NCBI RefSeq assembly: GCF_006715225.1
Contig: NZ_VFMU01000001.1
Span: 2,294,001-2,358,000 of the forward strand
Reading direction: 5' to 3'
Length of the DNA stretch: 64,000 bases
From: Arthrobacter sp. SLBN-112
Lineage (GTDB): Bacteria > Actinomycetota > Actinomycetes > Actinomycetales > Micrococcaceae
In this document: piece after piece, positions 16,700 through 25,154 of the stretch
Numbering within the stretch: the stretch's first letter is position 1
How the letters are laid out: each line of letters opens with the position of its first letter
Program-made: the position numbers and the translations under genes
The notes under the pieces: model-generated
The model's database searches: none
The model's input: only the letters and a program-made list of their open reading frames with translations
Told to the model about the DNA's origin: nothing

Positions 16700-17476
16700 G
16701 TGGACGATACTGCCCCGGAGGCGTCGTCGCTGGCGCAGGGACTGCGGATTGTGCGTCTGGTGGTTGAGCGGGAAAAGACCGGCAAGCAGCTCCTGGGTGT
16801 TTCCCAGCTGGCCGTTGAACTGGACATGGACCAGAGCCGGGTGTCCCGCCTTACCCAGGAGCTGTGCGACCTTGGCCTTCTGGAACGGCCGGAACGCGGT
16901 CCGTTCCGGGTAGGGAGGGGCTTCTTTGGCCTTGCAGCCACGCTCAATACGGGCTGGATACGGCACGCCGGGGCCGAGCTGGAGAGCCTGGTGGCCGCTA
17001 CCGGTCTCCGCGCCCGTGTGTCCGTCCGGGACGGTTACCGCGTCATTTTGCTGCTGGCATCGAGCAACGATTCACGTGCAGGGAGCTTTGTCCAGCCTGG
17101 CATGGTGACGCCGGTTTGGTGCACGGGAGCCGGGCGGGCTTTGCTGTGGGACCATAAGCAGCGCGCTTTCGAGGCCTTGCTTTCGGACGTGGATTTCATC
17201 GGCGTCGGTGGTCCCGGTGCTGCCCACTCCATCCCGGAGGCCTGGGAGTTGATGGCCCGGGATAAAGCCGAGGGCTGTGTTGTTGCCGTGGAGGAATTCG
17301 AACACGGCATTGTCGAAGTTGCTGTCCCCATCCGCGATCCCCAGGGTGGAATCCTTGCTTCGCTCAGTGTTCTTGGCAGCCGGGCGGAGATTGGTATCCC
17401 GGCCCGGGAACTGGCCGATGTCCTCGCCGAGGCCGCGGCAAGGCTGGGGGCTGCACCGCCCACGCCTGAAGGGTAG
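16700..17476 (+). CDS. IclR-family transcriptional regulator
   Basis: A 258-residue regulator with an N-terminal winged helix (QLAVELDMDQSRVSRLTQELCDLGLLERPERGPFRVG) and an IclR effector domain with the usual TGAGRALLWD block and the C-terminal AVPIRDPQGGILASLSVLG. It starts at GTG 16700, with GGAAGGA nine bases upstream. It follows the APC permease in the same direction after a terminator, and converges on a second IclR gene with 11 bases between them. Having two IclR regulators in tandem convergence suggests each serves one flank: the permease/dehydrogenase unit and the cyclase unit. Confidence 0.87.
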   Translation: MDDTAPEASSLAQGLRIVRLVVEREKTGKQLLGVSQLAVELDMDQSRVSRLTQELCDLGLLERPERGPFRVGRGFFGLAATLNTGWIRHAGAELESLVAATGLRARVSVRDGYRVILLLASSNDSRAGSFVQPGMVTPVWCTGAGRALLWDHKQRAFEALLSDVDFIGVGGPGAAHSIPEAWELMARDKAEGCVVAVEEFEHGIVEVAVPIRDPQGGILASLSVLGSRAEIGIPARELADVLAEAAARLGAAPPTPEG

Positions 17477-17487
17477 CGGGCCGGCGC

Positions 17488-18264
17488 CTAGGGCTGCTTG
17501 TTGGGGGACGGGCACCCCAGAATGGCTTCAAGCCACGTTCCCTGCGCTGCCAACGCCTTGGCGTGGTCAGCCTGGCGGTGCTCAAGCCGGCTCTTCGGGC
17601 CCACGATCTGCAGGGCGGCCACCACCTCGCCCCTGAAGTCCCGCACGGGAACGGCCAGCGAGTACAGGCCGGGTTCAGCTTCCTCATCAACAATGGAATA
17701 GCCGCGCCGCCTCGCCACCTTAAGCCGCGACAGAAAGTCCTCTACGTCGGCCGGCGTGTTGGGGCCGTGCTTCACGAAAGGGACCCGCGCAAAGACTTTG
17801 CGTACCTGCGCCTCTGAGGCCTCCCAAAAAAGTGCCTGGCCGGCGTCGCTGCAGTAGGCAGGGTAGGGCCGGCCCAGCCATGAGCCCACCATTTTGCTGG
17901 TTGCGGGGATACTTTCGCCCACCGTAACGGTGCTGTCCCCGCTGAGGACACCCAGGAAGCATCCTTCGTCAGTCTCGCTTGAGAGCCGCTCCAACGCTGC
18001 CGTACCGTCGGTGTGCAGGCGGCGCCGGGTCAACAGGTGGGCATCGGTCAGCACGCTCCAGTCCAGGGCAAAAGTGCGTTGCGGCGTTCGCCGCAGGAAC
18101 CCTTCCTGCTCTGCCGTCCGCAGGCTCCGGGACACCTGGCTGCGGTCCTTGCCCAGGTCGGCGGCAATTTCGGCCACAGTGCCGCCGGGGAGGCCATGGG
18201 CGTGGCGCTCCCCGGCCGCCAGCACCGCCGTGATTCCCCGTCCCATGCTTGTAGTCCTCGACAT
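17488..18264 (-). CDS. IclR-family transcriptional regulator (second copy)
   Basis: A 258-residue IclR protein with an HTH domain at residues ~5-70 (GGTVAEIAADLGKDRSQVSRSLRTAEQEGFLRR) and an effector domain ending in LAVPVRDFRGEVVAALQIVGP. It has the same length and plan as the neighbour at 16700-17476, but the sequences differ throughout, so this is not a recent duplication. It is transcribed in the same direction as the cyclase gene just upstream, with a gap of only 30 bases, so it probably belongs to that operon and may control it. Confidence 0.87.
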   Translation of the reverse strand: MSRTTSMGRGITAVLAAGERHAHGLPGGTVAEIAADLGKDRSQVSRSLRTAEQEGFLRRTPQRTFALDWSVLTDAHLLTRRRLHTDGTAALERLSSETDEGCFLGVLSGDSTVTVGESIPATSKMVGSWLGRPYPAYCSDAGQALFWEASEAQVRKVFARVPFVKHGPNTPADVEDFLSRLKVARRRGYSIVDEEAEPGLYSLAVPVRDFRGEVVAALQIVGPKSRLEHRQADHAKALAAQGTWLEAILGCPSPNKQP

Positions 18265-18294
18265 GGTCCGAGTCTAAATGACTGTTGCCTGCCG

Positions 18295-19044
18295 TCAGGA
18301 GATGGCGAAGACGCGGGCGGGAAAGCCGCTTCCTTGCAGTGGCTTGGCCCAGCTGGCAACGATTACGGCTCCCGCCTCCGGAAGGCCGGTGAGATCCGCC
18401 AGCAGTTCAATCTGCCAGCGGTCCTGGGCGAGGATGTAGGTTTCGAGGCCGAAATCCCCGTTGGAGGTTGCCAGTCCGAGATCTGTATCCGTCTGCTCGT
18501 GCCCGATGGCGGCAATTGAGCGTTCCTCCACGAGGAAGGACAGTACTTCGCGGGACCAGCCGGGAGTGTGGCTGACGCCGTAAGCATCCCGGTTGGCCAT
18601 GGCCTCGCTGTCCGGCCAGCGCCGGCTCCAACCGGTCCTCAGTGCTACGAAAGAAGCGGCCGGAATCCTGCCATTCCGTTCCTCCCAGTCCCGGACATGG
18701 TCCAGGCCGGGTGTGGCGTCCGGGTTGCGGGCAACGTCCTTGGTGATGTCCAGAACCACCAGCGGCAGGATCATGTCCTCCACAGGAATGCAGTCCAGGG
18801 TCCGGCCGCCGCGGATGAAATGGGATGGCGGGTCAACGTGTGTTCCCCATTGGCCAACGATGGAATACCTGTGCGCCGTGAATCCGTCGCCTTTGTCGAG
18901 ATCGAAAAGCGCTTCCCGGGTTTCGTTCGGAAAGGCGGGAAAGTGCGGCTGGCCGGGATGAAAGGCGTGGGTGAGGTCGGTGAACCGCCGTCCCTCCAAT
19001 GCGGACTGCAGCGAGGGCCAGAGGCCGGTAGCGGTGTCAATCAT
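18295..19044 (-). CDS. cyclase-family metal-dependent hydrolase (kynurenine formamidase-like)
   Basis: A 249-residue member of the cyclase/KynB family. The metal-binding motif is present as GQWGTHVDPPSHF, followed by DITKDVARNPDA, FVALRTGW and a conserved IGHEQTDTDLG block. Members hydrolyse N-formylkynurenine, isatin or related amides using Mn or Zn. The start is the ATG at 19044, which overlaps the stop of the upstream gene as ATGA, so the two genes are translationally coupled. The substrate is unknown; no tryptophan 2,3-dioxygenase or kynureninase lies nearby, so kynurenine breakdown is not supported here. Confidence 0.82.
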   Translation of the reverse strand: MIDTATGLWPSLQSALEGRRFTDLTHAFHPGQPHFPAFPNETREALFDLDKGDGFTAHRYSIVGQWGTHVDPPSHFIRGGRTLDCIPVEDMILPLVVLDITKDVARNPDATPGLDHVRDWEERNGRIPAASFVALRTGWSRRWPDSEAMANRDAYGVSHTPGWSREVLSFLVEERSIAAIGHEQTDTDLGLATSNGDFGLETYILAQDRWQIELLADLTGLPEAGAVIVASWAKPLQGSGFPARVFAIS

Positions 19045-19490
19045 GAGGCAGCCGCTCCGGAACGGTCTTTGGCGCGCAGGCCGCCGGCCACGCTCACGGG
19101 CCCGGTTACCTCGATGACCGGCAACTCCCATGGGTGGATGTCCACTAATTCCCCAATGAACTGCTCCACCACGTGGTCCTCAAGGGCGGCGTCAAAGTAC
19201 GTGGTGAAAACGAAGGTGGGCGAGACCATCTGTTCCCCCACCGTGCCCAGTGTGGGTACGGCGCCCTCACCGCAGGTGAACCCTTCCAGGCCAATGCCCG
19301 CCTCAAAAACGTGCTTGTAGTTCCCAAAGTCGCCGAGCTCGCGGAACTGCTCCACGGCATGCAGGAGCGCGGCCAGGCCCGGGTCCTGCTTGAGAGCGGA
19401 GACCTCCCCGGCCGCTATCCGCGCGAACGTTTCTGTGCTGATGGGCCAGTGCACCCGAAGCTTGCGGACTGTATTCAGCTGCACACTCAC
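19041..19490 (-). CDS. small protein with a CutA/Nif3-like HPWELP motif, coupled to the cyclase
   Basis: A 149-residue protein I cannot assign firmly. Its C-terminal half (FVFTTYFDAALEDHVVEQFIGELVDIHPWELPVIEV) resembles the ferredoxin-like fold of CutA and of the Nif3 insert, where a strand ends in a HPYEEP/YPYELP-type motif. That domain often forms trimers and binds metal. The first 80 residues match nothing I recognise. Its stop overlaps the cyclase start (ATGA), so both products are made from one message, perhaps as partners. The upstream region faces the homocysteine methyltransferase gene and contains a Fur-type palindrome. Confidence 0.6.
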   Translation of the reverse strand: MSVQLNTVRKLRVHWPISTETFARIAAGEVSALKQDPGLAALLHAVEQFRELGDFGNYKHVFEAGIGLEGFTCGEGAVPTLGTVGEQMVSPTFVFTTYFDAALEDHVVEQFIGELVDIHPWELPVIEVTGPVSVAGGLRAKDRSGAAAS

Positions 19491-19565
19491 GTCTGGTCCT
19501 CCTAACTGGTTCGTAGATGCCTGTCATCGTGGCACACAGTGATGTTCATTACAAGCATGAGAAAT

Positions 19566-19586
19566 TGTTTATAATGATTATTGTCA
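19566..19586. promoter_or_regulatory. Fur/Zur-like box overlapping a TATAAT
   Basis: A 21-base AT-rich imperfect palindrome, TG...ATAATGATTAT...CA, with 7 of 10 positions symmetric around the central G. It overlaps a TATAAT at 19570-19575 and lies about 27 bases before the homocysteine methyltransferase start. The core resembles Fur-superfamily (Fur, Zur) operators. Assignment to Zur or Fur is inference. Confidence 0.45.
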
Positions 19587-19612
19587 GCACAGCTACCCAG
19601 TTCGGAGACGGC

Positions 19613-20563
19613 ATGTCCAGCCCCATACCTCTGTCCAAGCTCCTTTCGCAGGAAAGGTCGCTGGTCTCCGATGGCGCCCTTGCCACCGAGCTGGAGGCCC
19701 GCGGGTGCAACCTGGCAGACCCCCTGTGGTCTGCCAAAGTGCTGCTGGAACAGCCAGGCCTCATCCGGGACGTTCACCGCGACTACTTCGCGGCGGGCGC
19801 CAACATTGCCACCACCGCCAGCTACCAGGCCACGCCCCAGGGTTTTGCCGCGCGGGGGATTGGCGGGCAGGACGCCCTGGAACTCGTCGCCCTGTCCGTC
19901 CAGCTCGCGGCTGAAGCGCGCCAGGAGCACCTGGCCCAGCATCCTGGTGCCGGTCCGCTGCTGGTTGCCGGTTCCGTGGGACCCTATGGCGCCTACCTCG
20001 CTGACGGTTCTGAATACCGCGGAGACTACGTGCTCAACCCGGCGGAGTTCAGGGACTTCCATGCCCCCCGGATCGCCGCCCTGGTCAACGCCGGCGTTGA
20101 CCTCCTGGCCTTTGAAACGCTGCCTTCCTTCGCCGAAGCCGAAGCCCTGCTGGCACTCAGCCGGGAACACGGCGTCGACACCTGGTTCTCCTTTTCACTG
20201 CGCGACGGCGGGCACATCAGCGACGGAACTCCGCTCGCCGATGTGGCCCGGCTCCTTGACGGCCAGCCCCACGTCGCCGCAGTGGGCGTGAATTGCGTCC
20301 CGCTCAACCTGGTCACCCCGGCGCTCGCAGCGCTGCGGGAGCACACGGACCAACCGCTGGTGGCCTACCCCAACTCGGGGGAGACCTACGATCCGGCGAC
20401 AAAGACGTGGAGCCAGGACCGGACCGCCGCAGCCGGCGCCCCCGCCAGCCTTGGCTCAGCCGCCCCTGGGTGGAGGAAGCTTGGTGCCCGGATCGTGGGT
20501 GGCTGCTGCCGCACCACGCCGCGTGACATCGCCGTGTTGGCCGGGCCGTCGGGCAACGCCTAG
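19613..20563 (+). CDS. mmuM: homocysteine S-methyltransferase
   Basis: A 316-residue zinc-dependent enzyme that methylates L-homocysteine to methionine using S-methylmethionine or S-adenosylmethionine. The start has LLSQERSLVSDGALATELEARGCNL. The three zinc-binding cysteines appear as GVNC in the middle and GGCC near the C terminus (VGGCCRTTPRDIAVL). Length is that of the stand-alone MmuM type, not of MetH. The ATG at 19613 is chosen for its CGGAGA ribosome site; upstream in-frame ATGs lie in the promoter. A Fur/Zur-like palindrome precedes it, which is interesting for a zinc enzyme. Confidence 0.88.
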   Translation: MSSPIPLSKLLSQERSLVSDGALATELEARGCNLADPLWSAKVLLEQPGLIRDVHRDYFAAGANIATTASYQATPQGFAARGIGGQDALELVALSVQLAAEARQEHLAQHPGAGPLLVAGSVGPYGAYLADGSEYRGDYVLNPAEFRDFHAPRIAALVNAGVDLLAFETLPSFAEAEALLALSREHGVDTWFSFSLRDGGHISDGTPLADVARLLDGQPHVAAVGVNCVPLNLVTPALAALREHTDQPLVAYPNSGETYDPATKTWSQDRTAAAGAPASLGSAAPGWRKLGARIVGGCCRTTPRDIAVLAGPSGNA

Positions 20564-20635
20564 CTTCACGTCATCGCGCCGGTCCAGGGAACACTGGCGG
20601 ATCCACAGGTGTTAAAACCTATGGAGCAACGAACA

Positions 20636-20986
20636 ATGGACAACAGAACTTACACAGCACTTGTAGTACCGGCCGGCAATTCCGAACCGATCCGCCTCGA
20701 GCAGGTCCCGGCGGACCTGCAGGCCTTGGAAGCCCTGGTGGATGGCCCGCTGGAGTCGGTGATCCGCGGCGACTGGCATGTCTACCTGAACGCCGAGAGC
20801 GTCACCATGCTCCTGCCGGTCAACGTCCGCGCCGGGCAGCTCATGCACGAATGCGGCCTGGACCTTGACGGGATCCGAGGCACCGCCGTCTTCCTTGGCC
20901 GCGGCGAACATGGAGCCGAAGCGGACATCCCGGACCATCTGGCCCGGCTCGCGGAGGAGCTTTTCGGGGCGCCGCTGGCCGCGTAG
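20636..20986 (+). CDS. DUF3846-like small protein
   Basis: A 116-residue acidic protein. The opening TALVVPAGNSEPIRLEQVPADLQALEALVDGPLE and later VRAGQLMHECGLDLDGIRGTAVFLGRG match the DUF3846 pattern, a family of unknown function often found on phages, plasmids and in actinobacterial chromosomes. The start is uncertain: ATG at 20636 has GGAG nine bases upstream; an in-frame ATG at 20621 would add five residues. It stands alone between mmuM and a convergent reductase. Confidence 0.7.
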   Translation: MDNRTYTALVVPAGNSEPIRLEQVPADLQALEALVDGPLESVIRGDWHVYLNAESVTMLLPVNVRAGQLMHECGLDLDGIRGTAVFLGRGEHGAEADIPDHLARLAEELFGAPLAA

Positions 20987-21017
20987 GTCCGCCGACCCCG
21001 TTGGCACCTGCCGTCGT

Positions 21018-21085
21018 GGGGCACATTGAGCGGGAAACGGGCCGTGCAGGCCCTGATCCCCGGCGCGTCCGTGTCAATGTGCCCC
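21018..21085. repeat. long intergenic inverted repeat between convergent genes
   Basis: A perfect 12-bp inverted repeat (GGGGCACATTGA 21018-21029, TCAATGTGCCCC 21074-21085) encloses a 44-base loop holding a further GGGCC/GGCCC stem near 21039-21053. It lies between the DUF3846 gene and the convergent reductase and probably ends transcription from both sides. Confidence 0.55.
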
Positions 21086-21121
21086 ATTTCGGAGCGGCTC
21101 CCGCAGCAGTTTGGGCTAAAC

Positions 21122-21673
21122 CTAGTCCCCGCGGACCCCATACGTGCTCAGCACGTTGCCCTTGCTGGTGGTTGACTGGTCCTGCAGCACCAGCCGGGTC
21201 AACGGGTCGCCGTCCTCAAACAACCTGCGGCCACTGCCGGCAATGACCGGATGCGTCATCAACTGCAGCGAGTCCAGCAGTCCGGCGAAGAGCAGCTGCC
21301 GCACCACGGAGATGCTTCCGCACACGGCGATCTCGCCGCCGTCGCGCTCCTTCAAACCGGCCACGAACTCCTCCAGCGGCGCGTCCATCAGCTGCGAGTT
21401 CTGCCATTCCAGCGGCCCGGCGAGGGTGCGGGAGGCAACGAACTTCTCCACCGGGTTGATGAACGCGGCGAAGTCCTGGTCAGTCGAAGCGTTCGGCCAG
21501 TAACCGGCCCACTCCTGGTAGCTGACGCGGCCCAGGACCACCGTGTCCACCGTGTTGATCATCCTGGTCAGGCCCGCGCCAAGTTCCTCGTCGAAGCTGT
21601 CGAACTGGAACTTGAAAGGTTCGGACACCACCCCGTCCACGGAGTGGAACAGGCCGGCAGTGACTTTGCGCAT
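21122..21673 (-). CDS. dihydrofolate reductase family protein (RibD C-terminal-like)
   Basis: A 183-residue protein of the RibD-C/dihydrofolate-reductase-like family: MRKVTAGLFHSVDGVVSEP, then VVLGRVSYQEWAGYWP, KFVASRTL, EIAVCGSISVVRQLL and THPVIAGSGRRLFEDG. These actinobacterial paralogues bind NADPH, but most have no known substrate and they are not the essential folA. The ATG at 21673 is chosen because GGAGG lies five bases upstream; the longer in-frame ORF starts before the ribosome site. It is monocistronic, ending at the intergenic inverted repeat. Confidence 0.82.
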   Translation of the reverse strand: MRKVTAGLFHSVDGVVSEPFKFQFDSFDEELGAGLTRMINTVDTVVLGRVSYQEWAGYWPNASTDQDFAAFINPVEKFVASRTLAGPLEWQNSQLMDAPLEEFVAGLKERDGGEIAVCGSISVVRQLLFAGLLDSLQLMTHPVIAGSGRRLFEDGDPLTRLVLQDQSTTSKGNVLSTYGVRGD

Positions 21674-21897
21674 GGGAACCTCCAGTTTTTGGGGCGGACA
21701 GGCATTACGGTATTCGCACAAGGCCGTTCCGGGAAGGGCACGGGAGGGGCATTTTTGGCCAGGGAATCCGTACGACGGCGGGTGGTTGCGTTAGCTTCAT
21801 CACTCGCCGTGTCGTCTTGCGCAGTTTCGTGCCGGCCGGGCCCCATACTTGTGTTTGAGCGGCTTTTGCCGTCCCCCGGCCAGGCAGGAGGAAGTGC

Positions 21898-22275
21898 ATG
21901 GAAACCCTGAAAAAAGTCGTGACCAACCAGTATTTTCCTGCCGGCGCCGTACTGACGGCCGTGGTGCTGTTCTGGGTCGTGGGCATGCTCGGCGGACTGT
22001 CCCTGCTCAACAACAACCAGCCGCCGCTGACCACCCTGACCTGGATGCTGTTCGTCTACGCGGCCGCTGTCCTGACCCCCCTCGCAGGGCTGCTGGCCGG
22101 CGTCGACCTCGTCCGCCGCTGGCGCCGCAACCGCGCCGCCGCACCTGCCCTGGAGGCCAACCTTTCGGTAGGGGCTGGAGAAGCGTTGGAGCCTGAAGCT
22201 TCCCCTGCACAACCCGCCGTTTCCCAGCAGGCACCGGCCAAGCCGCAGCGTCCCGGCCGGCAGGAAGCAGCCTAG
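21898..22275 (+). CDS. small two-helix membrane protein, unknown function
   Basis: A 125-residue protein with two hydrophobic segments (about residues 14-36 and 47-68), an RRWRRNRAA cytoplasmic-type positive patch, then a proline/alanine-rich tail of ~45 residues. GGAGG precedes the ATG at the right distance, so the gene is probably real. No family was recognised. It is convergent with the GGDEF-EAL gene. Confidence 0.6.
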   Translation: METLKKVVTNQYFPAGAVLTAVVLFWVVGMLGGLSLLNNNQPPLTTLTWMLFVYAAAVLTPLAGLLAGVDLVRRWRRNRAAAPALEANLSVGAGEALEPEASPAQPAVSQQAPAKPQRPGRQEAA

Positions 22276-22305
22276 GCGACTCAGCCCAGGTTGCGGGCGC
22301 CGTGC

Positions 22306-24495
22306 TTAGCGCCCCTGCAGAGCGTTGAGGGCCTCCTCCGCGTGGTGAAGTGCCTGGCCAAGCCGGTCACCGGGCTCCGGCAGTGAGAACAGATAGCCCT
22401 GCAGCGAATCGCACTCCAGTGCAGCCAGGTAATCAGCCTGTGCCACCGTCTCAATCCCTTCCGCAGTGACGGTCAGTCCCAGGCTGTGGGCCATGTTGAT
22501 GATGGAGCTGAGAATGGGCAGGCGTTCGTTGCCGGTCCGCACCATGGACACGAACGACTTGTCGATCTTCACCGTGTCCACTGGCAGGTCCTGCAGCCGG
22601 CCCAGGGAGGAGTAGCCGGTGCCGAAGTCATCCAGCGCCACCCGGGCCCCGGCGTCCCGGAGCGTGCTGAGCTGCCGGATCAGGCTGCAGTCTGGGTCGA
22701 AAAACACGCTCTCGGTGACTTCCATGACCAGCTGGTAGGGGGCAACGCCGCTGGCTTTCGCCAACTTCAAGACAATCTCGGCGAAGTCCGGGTCCTGCAG
22801 TTGGACGCCGGAGACGTTGACGGCCAGGGACCGCGAGGGGTCCTCGCTGAGCCAACGTGCCAGCTGCACCATTCCGGAAGCCATCACCTCGGCGCCGATT
22901 TCGTTGATCAGCCCGGTGCGCTCGGCCAGCGGGATGAAGATCGACGGCGGCACCCGCTCGCCGTCGCGGTCCCACCTGGCCAGTGCCTCCAGCTGGACCA
23001 CCTGTCCCATGCGGTGCGACACGATGGGCTGGAAGTCCACGGTAATTTCGCCGCGCGGAACGGCCAGCCGCAGTCCGCTCTCCATGTGCGTGCGCTGCAC
23101 CAGGGCCTGCATCATGTCCGGGTGGAAGCGCAGGAGCCGGTTCTTGCCTGCCGCCTTGGCTGCGTACATCGCGATGTCCGCGTGCCGCAGCAGCTCGGAC
23201 GGCCCAACGCTGTCCTGCCCCACGGAGGCGAGGCCCAGGCTCAGGCTCGGCCGCAGGACGGTGCCGTTGATGGTCACCGGAACGTGCAGGCAGCGCACGA
23301 TGCACGCGGCGATGGCGTCGGCGTCCGGACGCGCCGTCAACAGCACCACGAACTCGTCCCCGCCCAAGCGAGCAACAACGTCGGCCGTCGGGACGCAGCC
23401 GCGGAGGCGACGTGCCACTTCGATTAGCATGTCGTCTCCGGCCTGGTGCCCAAGGATGTCATTGACCTCCTTGAAGTCGTCCAGGTCGAGGAGCAGGACG
23501 TCCACCGTCTTCAGCCGGGGTTCCTGCAGTGCCCCGGCCAGCGCGTCGTTGAATACGGCCCTGTTCGCGAGCCCGGTGAGCGGGTCCTGGAATGCCATGG
23601 CCCGCAGCTTTTCAGCCTGCACGGCCAGGTCCATCATGGCCCGGTGCGCCTGCTCCTGCGCTTTCCGCCGGGGCGTGACATCGCGGAAGCTCCATACCCG
23701 GCCGACGATTTTTTCCCCCACCCGCTGGGGCCGGGAATACCGTTCATAGGTACGGCCGTCCCTGAACTCGACCACGTCATGGCTTTCGGCGGCCGGGTCC
23801 TCCTGGAGTTCGCCGAGTCGGGCAGTGAAGGCCACAGGATCTGCCACCTGCTCCACGATGAGCTGCATGACCGGTTCTTCGCTCTCCGCTTCCATCAGTT
23901 CGGGCCGGATACCCCACATGGTGAGGAATTGTTCGTTTAAACCTGCAACCCTGCCGTCAGTGCCCATCACCAGGATGCCGTCGGCAGTGGATTCAAGGGT
24001 GGCCGTCAGCAAGGACATCGCCTCCCGCAAACCCTGGTCCGCCGCCTTGCGGTGTGCCGTGCCGCGGGCGGAAAGCAGCAGGCGCGCTTTGGAGTGTGCA
24101 GCCTGTTCTCCCGATTGCCCCGCCGGTTCAAGCTCCCCGTGAACGGTGGCCGCGGTTGGCTGGGGAAGGAGTGCGGCCGCCACCTCGATGGGGATCTCGG
24201 CGCCGTCGTGACGCAGTCCCATGATCTCGCACGGCCGCGGAAACTCTTCCGGCGCTGCAAGGAGTTGGTGGAACAACCGGCCCACCTCGTCACGGAAGCC
24301 CTCCGCGATCAGTTCGCGGTGGTCCCTGCCGGTAAGAGCCTCCTCCGCCAAGTCAAAGAGCCTGGCTGCTGCCGGATTGGCCGCAAGAATGATGCCCTCT
24401 GTGGTCAATGCCAGCAGCGCGTCCGGACTCGCGTCCATGACCACGCCAAAAGTTTGTAATGCCACATTGTTGGCACGGCCCATAAAACTGGTCAT
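22306..24495 (-). CDS. PAS-PAS-GGDEF-EAL cyclic-di-GMP signalling protein
   Basis: A 729-residue cytoplasmic protein with no membrane segments. Two PAS sensor domains (about 10-130 and 160-285) precede a GGDEF domain with an intact active site (LGGDEF, residues 378-382) and an EAL domain (EAL 503-505). The EAL catalytic blocks NVS, EVTES, DDFGTGYSSL, KIDKSF and AEGIET are all present. Both synthesis and hydrolysis of c-di-GMP therefore look possible. The allosteric inhibitory RxxD that should stand five residues before GGDEF reads PTAD, so product inhibition is probably lost. The start at 24495 has an AAGGGG upstream. It appears to be a stand-alone gene. Confidence 0.9.
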   Translation of the reverse strand: MTSFMGRANNVALQTFGVVMDASPDALLALTTEGIILAANPAAARLFDLAEEALTGRDHRELIAEGFRDEVGRLFHQLLAAPEEFPRPCEIMGLRHDGAEIPIEVAAALLPQPTAATVHGELEPAGQSGEQAAHSKARLLLSARGTAHRKAADQGLREAMSLLTATLESTADGILVMGTDGRVAGLNEQFLTMWGIRPELMEAESEEPVMQLIVEQVADPVAFTARLGELQEDPAAESHDVVEFRDGRTYERYSRPQRVGEKIVGRVWSFRDVTPRRKAQEQAHRAMMDLAVQAEKLRAMAFQDPLTGLANRAVFNDALAGALQEPRLKTVDVLLLDLDDFKEVNDILGHQAGDDMLIEVARRLRGCVPTADVVARLGGDEFVVLLTARPDADAIAACIVRCLHVPVTINGTVLRPSLSLGLASVGQDSVGPSELLRHADIAMYAAKAAGKNRLLRFHPDMMQALVQRTHMESGLRLAVPRGEITVDFQPIVSHRMGQVVQLEALARWDRDGERVPPSIFIPLAERTGLINEIGAEVMASGMVQLARWLSEDPSRSLAVNVSGVQLQDPDFAEIVLKLAKASGVAPYQLVMEVTESVFFDPDCSLIRQLSTLRDAGARVALDDFGTGYSSLGRLQDLPVDTVKIDKSFVSMVRTGNERLPILSSIINMAHSLGLTVTAEGIETVAQADYLAALECDSLQGYLFSLPEPGDRLGQALHHAEEALNALQGR

Positions 24496-24580
24496 TACAC
24501 CACCCCTTCGCCATCATAAATGCCATCCACGGGAAATGCGCGGGTACCGGGGGCCACAAAAATGGCGCAGGTTGGACGTC

Positions 24581-24617
24581 AAAAGCGCCGTCCTCCTTTG
24601 CGGAGTCCGGCGCTTTT
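24581..24617. terminator. bidirectional-type terminator hairpin
   Basis: A perfect 10-bp stem (AAAAGCGCCG at 24581-24590 with CGGCGCTTTT at 24608-24617) with an inner CTCC/GGAG pairing. The minus-strand copy ends in a T run, consistent with termination of the GlsB-like gene, which stops at 24641. Confidence 0.75.
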
Positions 24618-24640
24618 GCTGAATTATTTATGTGCTGCGG

Positions 24641-24910
24641 CTACACCCGGCGGCCGCTGCGGTTGGTGACTGCTCCGTAGATCAGGAGAACGATGATGGA
24701 GCCGAGGATGGCCAGCAGCCAGGTCCTGAGATCGAAGAATTCGGCCAGCCCACCGCCAAAGATGAGCGATCCGATCCAGCCGCCCAGGATGGCCCCGACG
24801 ACGCCGAGGACCAAGGTCACTACCCAGCCGCCGCCTTGGCGACCCGGCAGGATGGCCTTTGCAATGGCTCCAGCAATCAGGCCCAAAATGAGAAATCCGA
24901 TAATGCCCAT
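24641..24910 (-). CDS. GlsB/YeaQ/YmgE family stress-response membrane protein
   Basis: An 89-residue, very hydrophobic protein with three membrane segments and the family signature (MGIIGFLILGLIAGAIAKAILPG, then GWVVTLVLGVVGAILGGWIGSL). These small inner-membrane proteins, also called transglycosylase-associated proteins, are induced by general stress in many bacteria, with unknown molecular role. The ATG at 24910 is preceded by AAGGAG at eight bases. A strong terminator lies directly downstream. Confidence 0.88.
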   Translation of the reverse strand: MGIIGFLILGLIAGAIAKAILPGRQGGGWVVTLVLGVVGAILGGWIGSLIFGGGLAEFFDLRTWLLAILGSIIVLLIYGAVTNRSGRRV

Positions 24911-25154
24911 GTTGCCACTCCTTGTCAGTAAGTTGTGCCGGGCCCCCATTTCCGGTTCCATCATTCAATCAGCAGGCTTACTACTGTGCAAGACTTTGAA
25001 TATCACAGGATGACTATCAGTTTCGCGGCAGGAATGCGGATCTTTTATCCAGGAGACCCAATAGAACGGTGTCTGCCAATAGAAGAGTGGCCGCTCATGG
25101 AGCAGTGCCCGCCGATAGGATGGCAAGTCCCGGATCAGACCAAGGAGCGCAGGC

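Noticed and set aside
18295..19044. Kynurenine formamidase of tryptophan degradation
   Set aside because: No tryptophan dioxygenase or kynureninase lies nearby. Only the cyclase-family fold is supported.
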